A stretch of DNA of 64,000 nucleotides from Amphibalanus amphitrite (lineage: Eukaryota; Arthropoda; Thecostraca; Balanomorpha; Balanidae). Positions 48,117-59,762 of the stretch are shown piece after piece; the stretch's first letter is position 1, and every line of letters starts with the position of its first letter. The notes under the pieces were generated by a model. It did no database searches. It was not told the origin of the DNA and was given only the letters and a program-made list of their open reading frames with translations. The DNA lies in contig NW_024882030.1 in assembly GCF_019059575.1 (NCBI RefSeq), forward strand, positions 186,001 through 250,000. Direction: 5' to 3'. The translations under genes were made by a program, and so were the position numbers.

Positions 48117-48290
48117 CTGTCTGCCGCCTCTGGTTCCGACAACCGACGATAGGTGGCAGCAGGTCCTGGGCTCAGGCTGCCGGCTCTGGTTCCGACAACC
48201 GACGATAGGTGGCAGCAGGTCCTGGGCTCAGTATGCCACCTTTGGTTCCAGCAACCGACGATAGGTGGCAGCAGGACCTGGGCTCAGTAT
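48117..48290. repeat. tandem 57-bp repeat (ctctggttccgacaaccgac), left array
   Basis: Three near-identical units containing CTCTGGTTCCGACAACCGAC and GATAGGTGGCAGCAGG. A longer array of about six units lies at 53163-53480 in the same orientation. A single split unit occurs at 21356-21427/21705-21735. Confidence 0.85.
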
Positions 48291-48368
48291 GGGGGAGCAT
48301 TCATTCTGGCCAGGGTTCATGATGTCCAGGGTCCGTTATGCCCAGTGTCGAAATGGCCAGTGCCTTAA

Positions 48369-49358
48369 CCCTATTCCTGGCGGGCTCCGCCGGGAAAAGA
48401 AACTGGCGGGGGGGGGGGCCGATTCGGCCCCCCCCCCTGAGATCTCGAGAACGAAGCAAGATAGCGACAAACGGTAAACGGCATCGGATACGCACGGTCA
48501 AGATCTACAATTTTTACAAAGGTCATTTTCAGGTCAGGTCAATGATGACGTCACAGGGGTCGAAAAAGTCAAAATGGCGGCGCTAGATATGGAGAGAGTT
48601 TTTCTCGAATAACTTTCGAATTAGTCAAGATAGGAACAAACTAAGGGCATCATCGTGATCCTCTCGTCAATCCGCATCGAATGATATATATGTTGACCTC
48701 GCAAGGTCAAGGTCAAAGGTTGACCTCAGGTCACGTGACCTCGAGGTCATCATGTATATCATTCGATGCGTCTTGACGAGCTGAACACAATGAGACCATC
48801 CACGCGTCTGTATCTTGTTCCTGTACGGAGTTATTGGCCAAAAACCTTTGGTGACCTTTGATGACGTCACATGACCTCACAGCTGCCCAACAGCAAAACA
48901 GACCTCAAGGTAGTGAAGGTTGATCGTATATGAAGTCATGTATGGTATATGGGGCCATTCCGACCCGTTTTAGTGGTAAAAACAGGGAGTTGATTTTTCC
49001 CCCATTGACTTATAATGGGGAGGTCGCGAAACTGACCTGACCTTAGGTCACCGATATCAAATTCCGAGATATACAAATTGCACATACTGGTACCCTAACT
49101 AAAGCCTGAAGAGAAGAAATTGATCGGTCAAAAACTCTAGCTCTGGCGTGATTGCAAACTTTTCTGAGGTAGGGTCACCAAACCGCCTCTGGTGACCTGA
49201 CCTGAGGTCAGATCAACTCAAAATTTTCAGACATGTTGCGTAGAAGCCTTTTAGGAAAAGTCAGAAAATTTGAGCTTCCTAGCTCAACGCGTTTGGGAGA
49301 AATAACCAAAAAAACCTCAGGGGGGCTCCTGAGGCCCCCCCCCCCGCCAGGAATAGGG
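48369..49358 (-). mobile_element. TTAA-flanked element, TIR CCCTATTCCTGGCGGG (copy 3, reversed)
   Basis: Same ends and length (990 bp) as 22130-23119 in opposite orientation, flanked by TTAA at 48365-48368 and 49359-49362. Confidence 0.92.
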
Positions 49359-50174
49359 TTAAATGGGCCAGAGTTCATAATGTCCAGGGATTGCATGGTC
49401 CAAATGCGGCCAACTGGCCGCAGATAGGGTATATTCAAAGAGGCCAGGGTTCATAATGTCCAGGGCACGATGTGTCCAGTGTTCCAAATGGCCAGGGTTC
49501 ATAATGTCCAGGGCACGATGTGTCCAGTGTTCAAAATGACCAGAGTTCATAATGTCCAGGGCACGATGTGTCCAGTGTTCAAAATGGCCAGTGCCTTGAA
49601 TAGGCCAGAGTTCATAGTGTCCAGGGATTACATGGTCACTGAAAGTGACGTCATTATGTCAAAAACACGGAACCAGCTCAATGCGAAGCAGTGCAGTGCC
49701 GAAGGCAATGCCTTAGGAGAGATTACGGTAGTGGTGTCAATCGGTTACCGAAAAATTCGGTTACCGAAAAGATGTGCTGACCGATTCGGTAATCGGTCGG
49801 TCAGGCCCCCCAAAAATCGGACATTTTCGGTCACCCTGTCAGTGAAACCATTTTCAAAATCAGAAAGCATTCTATTTTTACCAAGTTAAATGCAATGTAC
49901 CCTTAGCCAATGTACCCTGCAATCTACCCTTAGCATAGGTGTAGGAACGTTTTCGAAAGTGGGGGGGGGGCCAGGCTCCCAGAGGCACAAAACCTCACCT
50001 ACACCCAAAATCCATTTTCTCCTCGGATTTCGGCCACTTTATTTTCGCAGCATGCTCAAATTGGTTAAAAAACGTGACCAGAAAAAAAAAATCGACCAAA
50101 ATCTCGGGGAGACTCCCGTCCAGAAATTAAATCTCATGGACGCGTCCCCCTGGCCTCCGTAGCCGCGTTGGCAC

Positions 50175-51129
50175 CAGGAGCGGATCCAGGAAAACTCCAA
50201 GGGGAGGGTCATGAATCGAAGTAGTGCCCCTACCTGTACCCAAAATTAAAACCTCAACTGATTTCGGCCACTTAATTTTTGTGGTGCCCTATTTTCATTT
50301 TTTTATTTATTTGTTTTTGCCCTGGCAGGCCTGTGGTGCCCCTGGCGGGCCTGTGGTGCCCCTGCTAGGCCGCAGGTGCCCCTGACAGCTTTGTGGTGCC
50401 CCTGGAAGGACTGTGGTGCTCCTTACACGAGCCTGAAGTACCAGCGACAGGCCCATGGTGCCTCTGCGAGGCCGGTGGTGCCCCTGCGAGGCCGGTGGTG
50501 CCCCTGCGAGGCCGTGGTGTCCCTGCTAGGCCGCTGGTGCCCCTGGGCCCTGACAGGACTGTGGTGCTCCTGACAAGCCTGAAGTGTCCCAGACAGGCAC
50601 GTGATGCCCCTGACAGTCCCAAGGTGCCCCTGCGAGGCCAGTGGGTGCCCCTGGCAAGCCTGTGATGCCCCTGGCAGGTCTGTGGTGTCCCTGGCAGACC
50701 TGCGGTGCCCCTGCTAGGCTTCTGGTGCCCCTGACAGGCCTGTGGTGCTCCTGAAAGGAATAGAGTGCTCCTGGGCCCTGACAAGCCTGAGGTGCCCTGA
50801 CAGGTCCGTGGTGCCCTTGACAGGCCCAAGGTGTCCCTGCGAGGCCGGTGGTGCCCCTGCGAGGCCGGTGGTGCCCCTGGAAGGGCCTTTGGTGCCCCTG
50901 GAAGACCTGTGGTGCCCCTGACAGGTCTGTGGTGCCCCTGGCAGACCAGTGGTGCTCTTGCTAGGCCGATGGTGCTCCTGTCAGGTCTGTGGTGCCCCTG
51001 TCAGGTCTGTGGTGCCCCTGTCAGGTCTGTGGTGCCCCTGTCAGGTCTGTGGTGCCCCTGGTAGGCCTGTGGTGCCCCCGGGCCCCAAGGGGGCATGACC
51101 CATGTGACCCCACCTTGGATCCGCCACTG
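50175..51129. mobile_element. hAT-like element, TIR CAGGAGCGGATCCAGG, filled by a 20-bp minisatellite (copy 2)
   Basis: Flanked by an exact 8-bp duplication GTTGGCAC (50167-50174, 51130-51137). Reverse orientation relative to 45669-47465. The repeat array is at about 50320-51090, including four identical adjacent units near 50990-51060. Confidence 0.92.
50320..51090. repeat. minisatellite, 20-bp period, second array
   Basis: About 38 units of GGTGCCCCTGTCAGGTCTGT type, including a homogeneous run of four. Confidence 0.92.
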
Positions 51130-52406
51130 GTTGGCACCCATGCGAATTCCAGATGCATCCAAAAACATTTTTTATTACGAGCGAGCGTGAAACGTGAGAA
51201 GTGAAAAGCCAGCAAAAGGTGTGTGTGTGGGGGGGGGGGCACTTAACATTGCTGGCCCCCATTCGAAAGTGGGGGACCATTGCCCCCTGCCCCCTGTTCC
51301 TACGCCTATGCCAGTAACCGATCAACTAATGCAAGGCCGCCTAGCATAAATTGTTAGTTTACGCCGTTTACGCATTCTGCTGCGCCAGTACTGTCTCTCT
51401 TTGCAGCGCGCGCTGCCCCTAAGTTGCCACTTATTGCTTCTGACAAAGTTACCTTTAATTGGGTGGAGGAAAATTGCACTCAATAACGATGAAGCACAAA
51501 TGGAAATCTTCATGGAAGGGCAGGCCAGAGAACCGTCAAGTTTGTTCTTCGGGGTGATACCTACAAATACATTAAAAAGTTCAGCAAAAAGTGGGGGGGC
51601 AGTTAACATTACTGGCCCCCCACTATGAAAAGTTGGGGGGCCACCGGCCCCCCGTCCCCCCCTGTTCCTACACCTATGACCCTTAGCAATGTAACTTCTA
51701 CCACAAAATGTATTTTGCAGTGGCTAAGAATTGACTGAACTTGGACTGAAATGCTATTTCCCATTATTTTGAAACAGAATTTACCAAATAATTTAATTTG
51801 GGGGGTAAAATAATAGCAACTCTAGAATTTCGGTCAAATTTCGGTCAATTTTTGGCTTGGGATGTTATCGGTCGGTATTCGGTCGGAAATGTTTCCCAAA
51901 TTTCGGTTTCGGTCGGTATCGGTCAGCCACTTTTTGGAAAATGACACCACTAATTTGGACCATGTAATCCCTGGACAATATGAGCACTGGCCAATTCAAG
52001 GCACTGGCCATTTCGAGCACCGGACACATCATGCCCTGGACATTATGAACCCTGGCCTAAATAATACGCACCCATGGCCAGGGTTCATAATGTCCAGGGT
52101 ACGATGTGTCCAGTGCTCGAAATGGCCAGTGCCTTGAATTGGCCAGTGTTCATATTGTCCAGGGTTTGCATGGTCCAAATGTGGCCAACTGGCTGCAGAT
52201 AGGGTAAATTCAAAGAGGCCAGGGTTCATAATGTCCGGGGCACGATGTGTCCAGTGCTCGAAATGGCCAGAGTTCATAATGTCCAGGGCACGATGTGTCC
52301 AGTGTTCGAAATGGCCAGGGTTCATAATGTCCAGGGCACGATGTGTCCAGTGTTCAAAATGGCCAGTGCCTTGAATTGGCCAGAGTTCATAGTGTCCAGT
52401 CAACCA

Positions 52407-52548
52407 AACCTAACCTAACCTAACCTAACCTAACCTAACCTAACCTAACCTAACCTAACCTAACCTAACCTAACCTAACCTAACCTAACCTAACCTAACC
52501 TAACCTAACCTAACCTAACCTAACCTAACCTAACCTAACCTAACCTAA
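52407..52548. repeat. interstitial telomeric repeat (CCTAA)n, TTAGG on the other strand
   Basis: About 28 uninterrupted units of CCTAA. TTAGG is the ancestral arthropod telomere repeat. The array lies between the GTCCAGGG cluster 51955-52400 and the hairpin 52609-52719. Confidence 0.95.
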
Positions 52549-52608
52549 GGTAATGATGTTTGCCTACCGGGGATAAGGAAATAGTTTCTCGCATGAATAG
52601 ATTGCAAG

Positions 52609-52719
52609 CAATAGTAAATCAAATATTTTTAGGTTAAGTGGTTATGCATCAGGCTTCAGGCCTTCGGCCTGAAGCCAGATACATAACCACTTAACCTAAA
52701 AATATTTGATTTACTATTG
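52609..52719. repeat. perfect 38-bp inverted repeat with inner hairpin
   Basis: The arms at 52609-52646 and 52682-52719 are exact complements over 38 bp. Between them GGCTTCAGGCC and GGCCTGAAGCC form a second 11-bp stem with a three-base loop (52652-52676). No coding sequence. Confidence 0.92.
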
Positions 52720-53162
52720 CCTGTAATCTCTCCTAAGGCATTGCCTTCGGCACTGCACTGCTTCGCATTGAGCTGGTTCCGTGTTTTTACATAATGACAT
52801 CACTTTCAATGACTATGTAATCCCTGGACATTATGAACTCTGGCCCATTCAAGGCACTGGCCATTTTGAACACTGGACACATCGTTCCCTGGACATTATG
52901 AACCCTGGCCATTTCGAACACTGGACACATCGTGTCCTGGACATTATGAACCCTGGCCATTTCGAACACTGGACACATCGTGCCCTGGACATTATGAACC
53001 CTGGCCTCTTTGAATATACCCTATCTGCAGCCAGTTGGCCGCATTTGGACCATGCAATCCCTGGACATTATGAACTCTGGCCTATTCAAGGCACTGGCCA
53101 TTTCGACACTGGGCATATCGTACCCTGGACATTATGAACCCTGGCCAGAATGAATGTTCCCC

Positions 53163-53480
53163 CTGCCTGCCGCCTCTGGTTCCGACAACTGACGATAGGT
53201 GGCAGCAGGTCCGCGGCTCAGTCTGCCGCCTCTGGTTCCGACAATCACCGATAGGTAGCAGCAGGTCCACGGCTGCCTGCCGCCTCTGGTTCCGTCAACT
53301 GACGATAGGTGGCAGCAGGTCCGCCGCTCAGTCTGCCGCCTCTGGTTCCGACAACCGACGATAGGTGGCAGCAGGACCTCGGCATTCTGCCGACTCTGGT
53401 TCCGACAATCACCGATAGGCGGCAGCAGGTTCTGGGCTCAGTCTGCCGCCTTTGGTTCCGACAACGGGCGGTAGGTGGCA
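53163..53480. repeat. tandem 57-bp repeat, right array
   Basis: About six units of the repeat at 48117-48290, just outside the right inverted arm. Confidence 0.85.
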
Positions 53481-53685
53481 CTAGTGACGTGACAGGGCAG
53501 TGAAGAGGGATGTCAATCTGATACTCAACTTTTTGGTAAACCGGTACATGGGCGTAGGAACAGCTGGAACATTGTGGGTGCATGGGTGCAGAAATCCAGC
53601 CATGGCCGGTGAAGCGGGGGGGGGGGGCGACACCCGAGCGAAGGCTCGTTACGAGCTTTGAGGGTGTACCATGTCGAAAAGGTAC

Positions 53686-54033
53686 TGTCGCACGGTATAT
53701 TTCGCTATATGCTACCTCAACATTGATTTGTATAAGTACTGCTCGCTTTGTCCGACCAGATCAATACGAGCGTCGGACAATATAAAAACCGCAGCATCGT
53801 GGCCCAGCTCCCCCGGTATTGATTATCATCACGCCAGCCTCGCTGTACACTTTTCGTCCACCAATCGCATTGCTTCTCTTGTCGTTTGTCAGCCAATCAT
53901 CGTGTTCCCCGTTTCGGCCACCGCCTAAAGAAGTGCGGACCAACGCCCAACTGTTTTGGTATATAAACTCTGTTCTGTCGCTCAATACATTCCTTCTCTA
54001 TCTGGCTGACCCACGCTTGTGAGCTCTCCGACA
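53686..54033 (+). repeat. 5' LTR, 348 bp
   Basis: Reads as identical to 62375-62722 over the full length. TATATAAA at 53960-53967 is a likely promoter TATA box. It ends GAGCTCTCCGACA. Confidence 0.9.
53960..53967 (+). promoter_or_regulatory. TATA box of the 5' LTR
   Basis: TATATAAA, about 65 bp before the LTR end, repeated at 62649-62656 in the 3' LTR. Confidence 0.55.
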
Positions 54034-54825
54034 ATGGTGGCAGCGGCGGTCGAGGGGACTTGCGCCCCTCGCAACGGACTCCAGCCTCTACATCTGCACT
54101 GACACCGCAAACCGGAGGTTAGTCCGTGCTCCGATACGGTGCGTCACCCCTACGTCACGTCATCGACTAGGGTGCTGACCAGTGACTACTCTGGAACCGT
54201 CATACTCTAGCGACACCGTATACAGTGTTCAGCTCTGCCCCGACAAGATAATCTGTCTTATGCAAGACCGAAGTCCAAAAACGAGCTGCATTAAACCTCA
54301 ACGGAGCTCGCCGACAGCGCATGGCCACACCAACCTGCTGCGATATCCTCAACCTCATGGAGGAAAAGCCACCACCACCAACATCAACAACAACGAAAAT
54401 CGACGGAGTGCAAATCACAACGCTAAATTGAAGACACAAATCTGATATTTCAAATTCAAGATAACCGACAAGACCTTTTACAAATGGCAGACTTTTGTTC
54501 TTTAATCTACAAAGTGCCATTGACATCGTGTTTTGGAAATTGTGTTACAGTGGTTACAGTGCATCAAATTTATCCAGGCGATTAAATAGTTAAATACGTT
54601 TCGTTTCGTCCGTGATTGGAACCCATGTTGTCTAAAGTGGTATATAACGTACTCAGGGTTACTTTTAAAGGGGGGAAAGGGGGAATTTCCCCCCTTCGAG
54701 AATTCCGCTCCCCCTTTCAAATTCTGCGTGAACGGCTAGGGAGGGAAGGGGGAATTTCCCCCTTTCAAATTTATTTTTGAGCCCATTTTCAATCAATTCG
54801 CTACTCCAACTCAGATCATCGTTGA
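54034..54825. other. retrotransposon leader and possible gag remnant
   Basis: It follows the LTR. An ATG near 54319 opens a frame beginning MATPTCCDILNLMEEK that stops after 36 codons, perhaps a truncated gag start (inference only). G- and C-rich runs near 54670-54770 are palindromic. Confidence 0.45.
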
Positions 54826-55014
54826 TCAGACTCTAGTCATCAAGCAACGTTGCTGGCGCTTAGATAATTTTCCATTTGAGGTTCCATCCAACCATTTTAC
54901 GTTCAGTGCAGCGGGAACTCCAGATTTGACCCGATACCGATCGGATGGTCGGTGGGACCGTCTCTTGTCTTGTCTTTTCCGTCTCTTCGCAATCACTGAC
55001 ATATCTCTACAGGC

Positions 55015-55040
55015 GTTGTTGTTGTTGTTGTTGTTGTTTC
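55015..55040. repeat. (GTT)n microsatellite
   Basis: About eight GTT units (CAA on the minus strand), likely the tail of the adjacent non-LTR fragment. Confidence 0.8.
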
Positions 55041-55052
55041 TCCCTCTGCTCC

Positions 55053-56050
55053 TCATGGGAGCATAGCCAGGCGGCTCTGGAAGCGTCTGGCGGCGGCCGC
55101 CAGGGCCGCCACCACTGAGGTCTCCCGGACCTCCTCCAGCCTGGGATGGATGTGACCCAGGGTTGCATGTCTCAGTCGCATCAGTGCCGGACATCTCAGC
55201 AGCACGTGTGCCGGCGCGTCAGGCTCCTTATCATTATTATAATAACAGGGGGCAGCGGGCCGCCACACAGCCCTCGTCTCGGCAGCCCTCACATCCCACA
55301 GAGTGAACGGCACCGATCCTGTGTAGATAGGCCCTAGAGCCCGACCAGTGCCCGGCTCGCAGCTGGTGGACGTCCACCGCTCTCTCCCGGTCCAGCCGCC
55401 ACCGGTGGGGGGAATCGGCCCCCCACCAGCGACCGGAACCAGGCGGGGGGCCAGGCCCGGACCTTGTCGTCGCGGGCGGCCCTAGCCACCGCTCGGGTGA
55501 TTGTTCTGATGTCTGCAGGCACGCTGTCTTGTGGTAGATCCGCGGCCTCTCGGGCCACCCTGTCGGCTCGCTCATTACCCTCCACACCACAGTGCGAGGG
55601 GACCCACTGGACGTGGATCGTCCGGCCATCATCCGAGAGGGCGGACATGGCTCTCCAAGTCGCTACTTCCAGCGGGGAGGCCCAGGTCTGGGCGGCCGGG
55701 CCGTTGCGCAGGGTCGCCACCGCTGAGAGGCTATCCGTGCAGACCACGATGGGCAGGTCCTGGTCTCTGTCTTTTTGGGTTAGGGTCTCCAGGCCGGTCA
55801 CCAGCGCTACCATCTCTGCGCGGTAACTGGAGCATAGCTGTCCGGCCTGGGCCCGCAGCTCCTCGGCCTCTTCATCCGGCCAGACCAGCACGGCCCCAGC
55901 TCCGCCCCTCGAGACTCCGCCCACCGCTACAGGCGTCGGCGTAGAAACCGGCGGGGGACGGGGGTCATGAATGACCTCTCCGAACCAAGGGGTTTCCTTC
56001 GAACCAGGGTCCTTCAATTCAATCGGTGTTGGCCTAGCAAAAATAGTCAC
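55053..56050 (-). pseudogene. non-LTR retrotransposon 3' fragment with RNase H domain, frameshifted
   Basis: Read on the minus strand, the fragment holds the C-terminal part of a retrotransposon polyprotein. RNase H catalytic positions are visible: FYADA in an adjacent frame near 55940, SYRAEMVALVTGLETL (Glu), VCTDSLSAV (Asp) and GNERADRVAREA (Asp). Downstream come a Cys-rich part and DAPAHVLLRCPALMRLRH, usual for the end of such polyproteins. At least three frame changes (near 55935, 55410 and 55250) are needed, so it is inactive. The 3' end carries a CAA repeat (55015-55040). The reverse transcriptase is missing: it is truncated at the 5' side. It is antisense to the LTR element hosting it. 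Confidence 0.82.
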
Positions 56051-56497
56051 GTGTTAACCTTTCTCTATTTAGAAAGGCGCTACTTGATGTTTGGCCAGGA
56101 TAATAGGTTGATACTACTGATTGACATTTGCAAGGGTGCAGTCAAGTTGGAACCTCCCCCGCCCCTTACCGCCAAGGTAGGTACCTACGTATATTTTTTA
56201 GCTATTTTTTTGCAACCTAACAATATAAAGTGGCCAGAATCCGGGGAGAGAGTAGGATTTGGGGGTAGGTAAGGTTCTGCAGGCGCCATCCTAACAAAAA
56301 CCTAATGGCATTGGGCCCCCCTTTCAGATGCCCCTGGATCCGCCCTTGCCCCGAACTTTATTCCCCCTCTCGACTTTTCCTGTAAAAGTAACCCTGAACG
56401 TACTCCACAATTACCGGGAAATGGGCTTCTACAGTGCTGTGTTTATTAATATTCATTTTGTTCACATCCCATGTCATTTTGGCAATCAGTCTTACAA
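56051..56497. other. interior of LTR element, no gene seen
   Basis: Contains a TGGATCCGCCCTTG string near 56335-56348, resembling the end of the CAGGGGCGGATCCA hAT-like family. No matching second end was identified. Confidence 0.4.
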
Positions 56498-57784
56498 CAC
56501 TGAAAAAAAAAATTTACTCACTTTTCTGAGTAATGACTGAGTTGCCATTTTGTCCAATGGTAAAACTCACTCTAAATCCGCGTACTCAGGTAAAACTCAG
56601 GGCGGAACGCAGGTAAAACTCGGGCAAAACTCATTGCAAGTGAGTAGCATGTGAGTAACAAAGTGAGTTGCCATTTTGTCCGATGGTAAAACTCAGATAA
56701 AACTCAGTAAGTACTCATGCGTAACTCATGTCCTACTCAGACAACTCAGGCCAAACTCAGGTATTAGTAAGTCATTACTCATGAAAAACTAGGAAGTAAC
56801 TCACATGTAACTCAGCTGGTACTAATGTATAACTCAGGTGGTAGTACGGCCATAACTCAGTTGGAACTCATCGGTTATTCAGTGAAAACTAGGGCTGTAC
56901 TCAGGACGTACTCACGTCGATAACTCATACGATACTCGGGTGTTACTCAGGCGCCGCCTGAAACGGCTGATCTGATTCGTTTTATATTGGCTCAAGCCAA
57001 TGTATAGGCTCGCCGCCCATGATGACAGCTGCCGCATCAGCATTATGCAATATGCATGCATGATGCTGACACAACAGCCACTACCAGGCAGCTAGTCTAT
57101 ATATTGGGATTGGCCAATATATAACGAATCATTGCCCAAAACCAGCATACATATCTGTATTATACCATGCCCGACCAACGTCTAGTCTTGCACTATTCGC
57201 CCCAGCCCTTACAAGAAATACGTGTTTGTAGAAACGGTCGCATTGCGCTGTATTTCAATTCTGACACACGCCAAACTGCGTCGGGGGGGGGGGGGATCGA
57301 CTCCACGTCAGCTCAGCTTCACTCTTTTGCCAGCTTCTCGACCTCAGTCTTCGCGGCTACAGGTGGCTGGCGCTCAGCATTGAATGGTGTGTGGAGCACA
57401 TGGATACACACAAACCACAGCGTGTTTCGCACTTTGTGCGCCGTTTGTTGACTGAGCACAAAGTGCGCCGTTGCCCACAGCAAAAGACTCCCTTCCAAAC
57501 CATGGATCCCCACAAGACTTCCGTTCGCTCCACGATGAGGCGGCACCGTTCGTTTTCTTCGGACTTGTTATGATAGGGGTGATCCAAATTTTCGTCACCC
57601 GTGTACGCCACCACTGACGCCTTCTCCGCCAAGATGCAGAGGAGGCTCAATGGGCCGTTCCCTGAAAACACAATAAAAAAGTCAGATTTTCTTTTGCCAG
57701 TAAGAGAAACGGAAGTTATAGGGCATGCAAGGTGATTGAAATATCAAAAGTTATCAAGTTACTTCAGCTCAAAATTAATGTTAA

Positions 57785-58729
57785 CCCTCGCACGACCAGG
57801 CCATTTCTCATAACACGAACGACCAGGGGGGGGGGGGGTTGTTACGACCCCCCCCCCTGGCGTTTCGAAACGGAAGGTCGTAGAGCTTAGCGGAAAAAAC
57901 CAACGGATTGCTCTCAACGAGATCTCGCGATTGGTGGTATATTTTTTGGTCCTAGGTCAACATTTGACCTACTTTTGACCGGTCAAAGGTCAAATTTTCG
58001 GAAAAATAGACTTTTTTCAACTTTCGGCGGCGATTGCGGCAAAACGGTGGGAGATATCGACTTGAAACCTTCACTATCGTGTTCCTTGATCAATTCTCTA
58101 TCGTTTGGTATGTATTTCGTTTCCCTAGCTCTAAAAATGGCGCGTTGGGAGCGCCGGAAGTCGGCAAGGTCACAGTCGGCGGCAGAAATTCGAAAAATCA
58201 AAATTTAAATTTTTGAAATCTGATTGTATTTTTGGATTTGGGAGGTCCATTTGCTCCCTATAGAAGCTAATATTGCTGCATATTCCCATTGAGGTGACAA
58301 GAATTAGCAAAATAGTGGTTCGGGCGCTTTTCAAAAATAGTACCGGACGCTGTTCCTCTTGTGACGTCATAGCTCCGTGACCTGACCTGACCCGGTCAAA
58401 TTTCTTATACCATATGATAGCCAATACTTGCCCCAACATGCATGGGAAGTTTCATCACGATCCATCAACCGATGTCCGTACCACCGGCAGGAAACCTCGG
58501 GCGTTGGCACTCAGTTTGTGAAAATCCGGCCGGAGGCTGTACCTCTTATGACGTCATAACTCCGTGACCTGACATGACCCGATCAATTTTTTTTTCGGCA
58601 AAAGATGCGCAAAGTTTGCCCCAGAGCGTATTGAAAATTTCAGCCCGCTACGACAAGCCGTTTAGCGTGCACTTCGAAAAAACCTCAGGGGGGGGGTTGA
58701 TACAACCCCCCCCCCTAGGCGTTCTAGGG
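57785..58729. mobile_element. TTAA element, copy 2 of the 945-bp pair
   Basis: Flanked by TTAA at 57781-57784 and 58730-58733. The interior is nearly identical to 33177-34121, while the terminal 50 bp differ more (CCCTCGCACG and CGTTCTAGGG). Confidence 0.85.
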
Positions 58730-58733
58730 TTAA

Positions 58734-59762
58734 ACCGCGCCGTGCTGGTGCTCTGAGTTTACCGTGATGTACTGGGGGGAGGGGGTCGTCATCACGTCCG
58801 CTCTTCTAACTCGGCTGTTGGGGTTGGGCCACGTAGCGACACGCCGTAAGCGGCTTTCGAAAAAGCATTAAAGATATTTAAGGAAATACTTGCCACTTGG
58901 GTAATTTTAAGGTCAAGTCAAGTGCCAGGTCACCAGAGGTCAGGAAAGGCCAAATTTTGCTTATTTCAATATTTTCGAAAAACTGGTGCTTAACTCGGAA
59001 CCAAAAGAGCTGCCCGCGGAAAAATGCAGTCAAAAGCCCTTTCGACTTTTTTTTTTGCTGGCGTTTGATCTCAGATTTGACCTCAGGTCAACAATTAAGC
59101 CTCCAGAGAGCAAAAACTCTAAAAAAGCCGTTTTTACCAAAATGTTTTCTGTAATACTTTCCACTCAAGAGTCACCACATTTATTTTGCCGTTAGCATAT
59201 AGTGTTCCTCTCGTCGGGACGAATGAACTATAATTAGACCTTGAAAGGCCATATTTAAAACTTGACCTTAGGTTGACCTGACCAGGTCATGTTGCATATC
59301 AGTCGATCCAAACCGTCAAGCTGAACACATATGAGGTGTTTTATTGCACTAGCAAATATATTTTATACATGCCGTAAGGTTGATACTTGAGACATGGTGA
59401 TGGGACAGTATCAAAAACGCTATACAATGAAATCCGTTCGATATTTTTTTGACATTTTACCTCAAACTGGTGTGAAATCGAGCGGTGAATTCCCTGAGCG
59501 AAAATGACAAAAATATCGAACGGTTTCCATGGCACGTTGCGAACGGTGCGATCGTCAGCGACCATTGAAATTTTTCCGATGTTAAGTCATTTGACGTGAC
59601 CTGACCTTGAACGACCTGGGTCTAAAATTTCTTCATATGCAGAAACAAATGTATGAGCAGGTGTGCCGAAAATGGTGGCGCTGCGCGCCGCCGTTCTTAG
59701 ATATTCGCGAAAAACCTGAGGGGGCGGGGTGGGGCGTAAAACGCCACCCAGCACAGCGCGGG
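58734..59762. mobile_element. TTAA element abutting the previous one, TIR CCGCGC(C)GTGCTGG
   Basis: Starts directly after the TTAA at 58730-58733, which it shares with the preceding element. Ends CCAGCACAGCGCGGG followed by TCAA. The GGTCA-rich interior resembles 5770-6771. Confidence 0.7.

Larger units (their letters stand above)
49934..51678. mobile_element. hAT-like element, TIR CATAGGTGTAGGAACG, with nested hAT-like element
   Basis: Ends CATAGGTGTAGGAACG and GTTCCTACACCTATG are flanked by an exact 8-bp duplication ACCCTTAG (49926-49933, 51679-51686). Same family as 16137-19385. Contains 50175-51129. Confidence 0.9.
48290..53160. repeat. large inverted repeat with GTCCAGGG arms
   Basis: The left arm (48290-48364 plus 49363-49730) and the right arm (about 52716-53160) are inverted copies of about 445 bp each. 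The arms contain 50-bp tandem units with TTCATAATGTCCAGGG and CACGATGTGTCCAGTG. The left arm is interrupted by the TTAA element 48369-49358. A third, internally palindromic cluster of the same repeat is at 51955-52400. Confidence 0.85.

Noticed and set aside
49731-51957. Complete TIR element bounded by TAGTGGTGTCA and TGACACCACTA
   Set aside because: The ends look inverted, but the 8-bp flanks do not match, so insertion cannot be shown; could be a recombinant.
53163-53480. Regular repeats resembling a CRISPR array
   Set aside because: The 57-bp units are contiguous with no unique spacers, and the DNA is eukaryotic.
57167-57671. Gene-like frames on both strands near 57.2-57.7 kb
   Set aside because: No domain, no splice-supported model, and they lie inside the ACTCA element.
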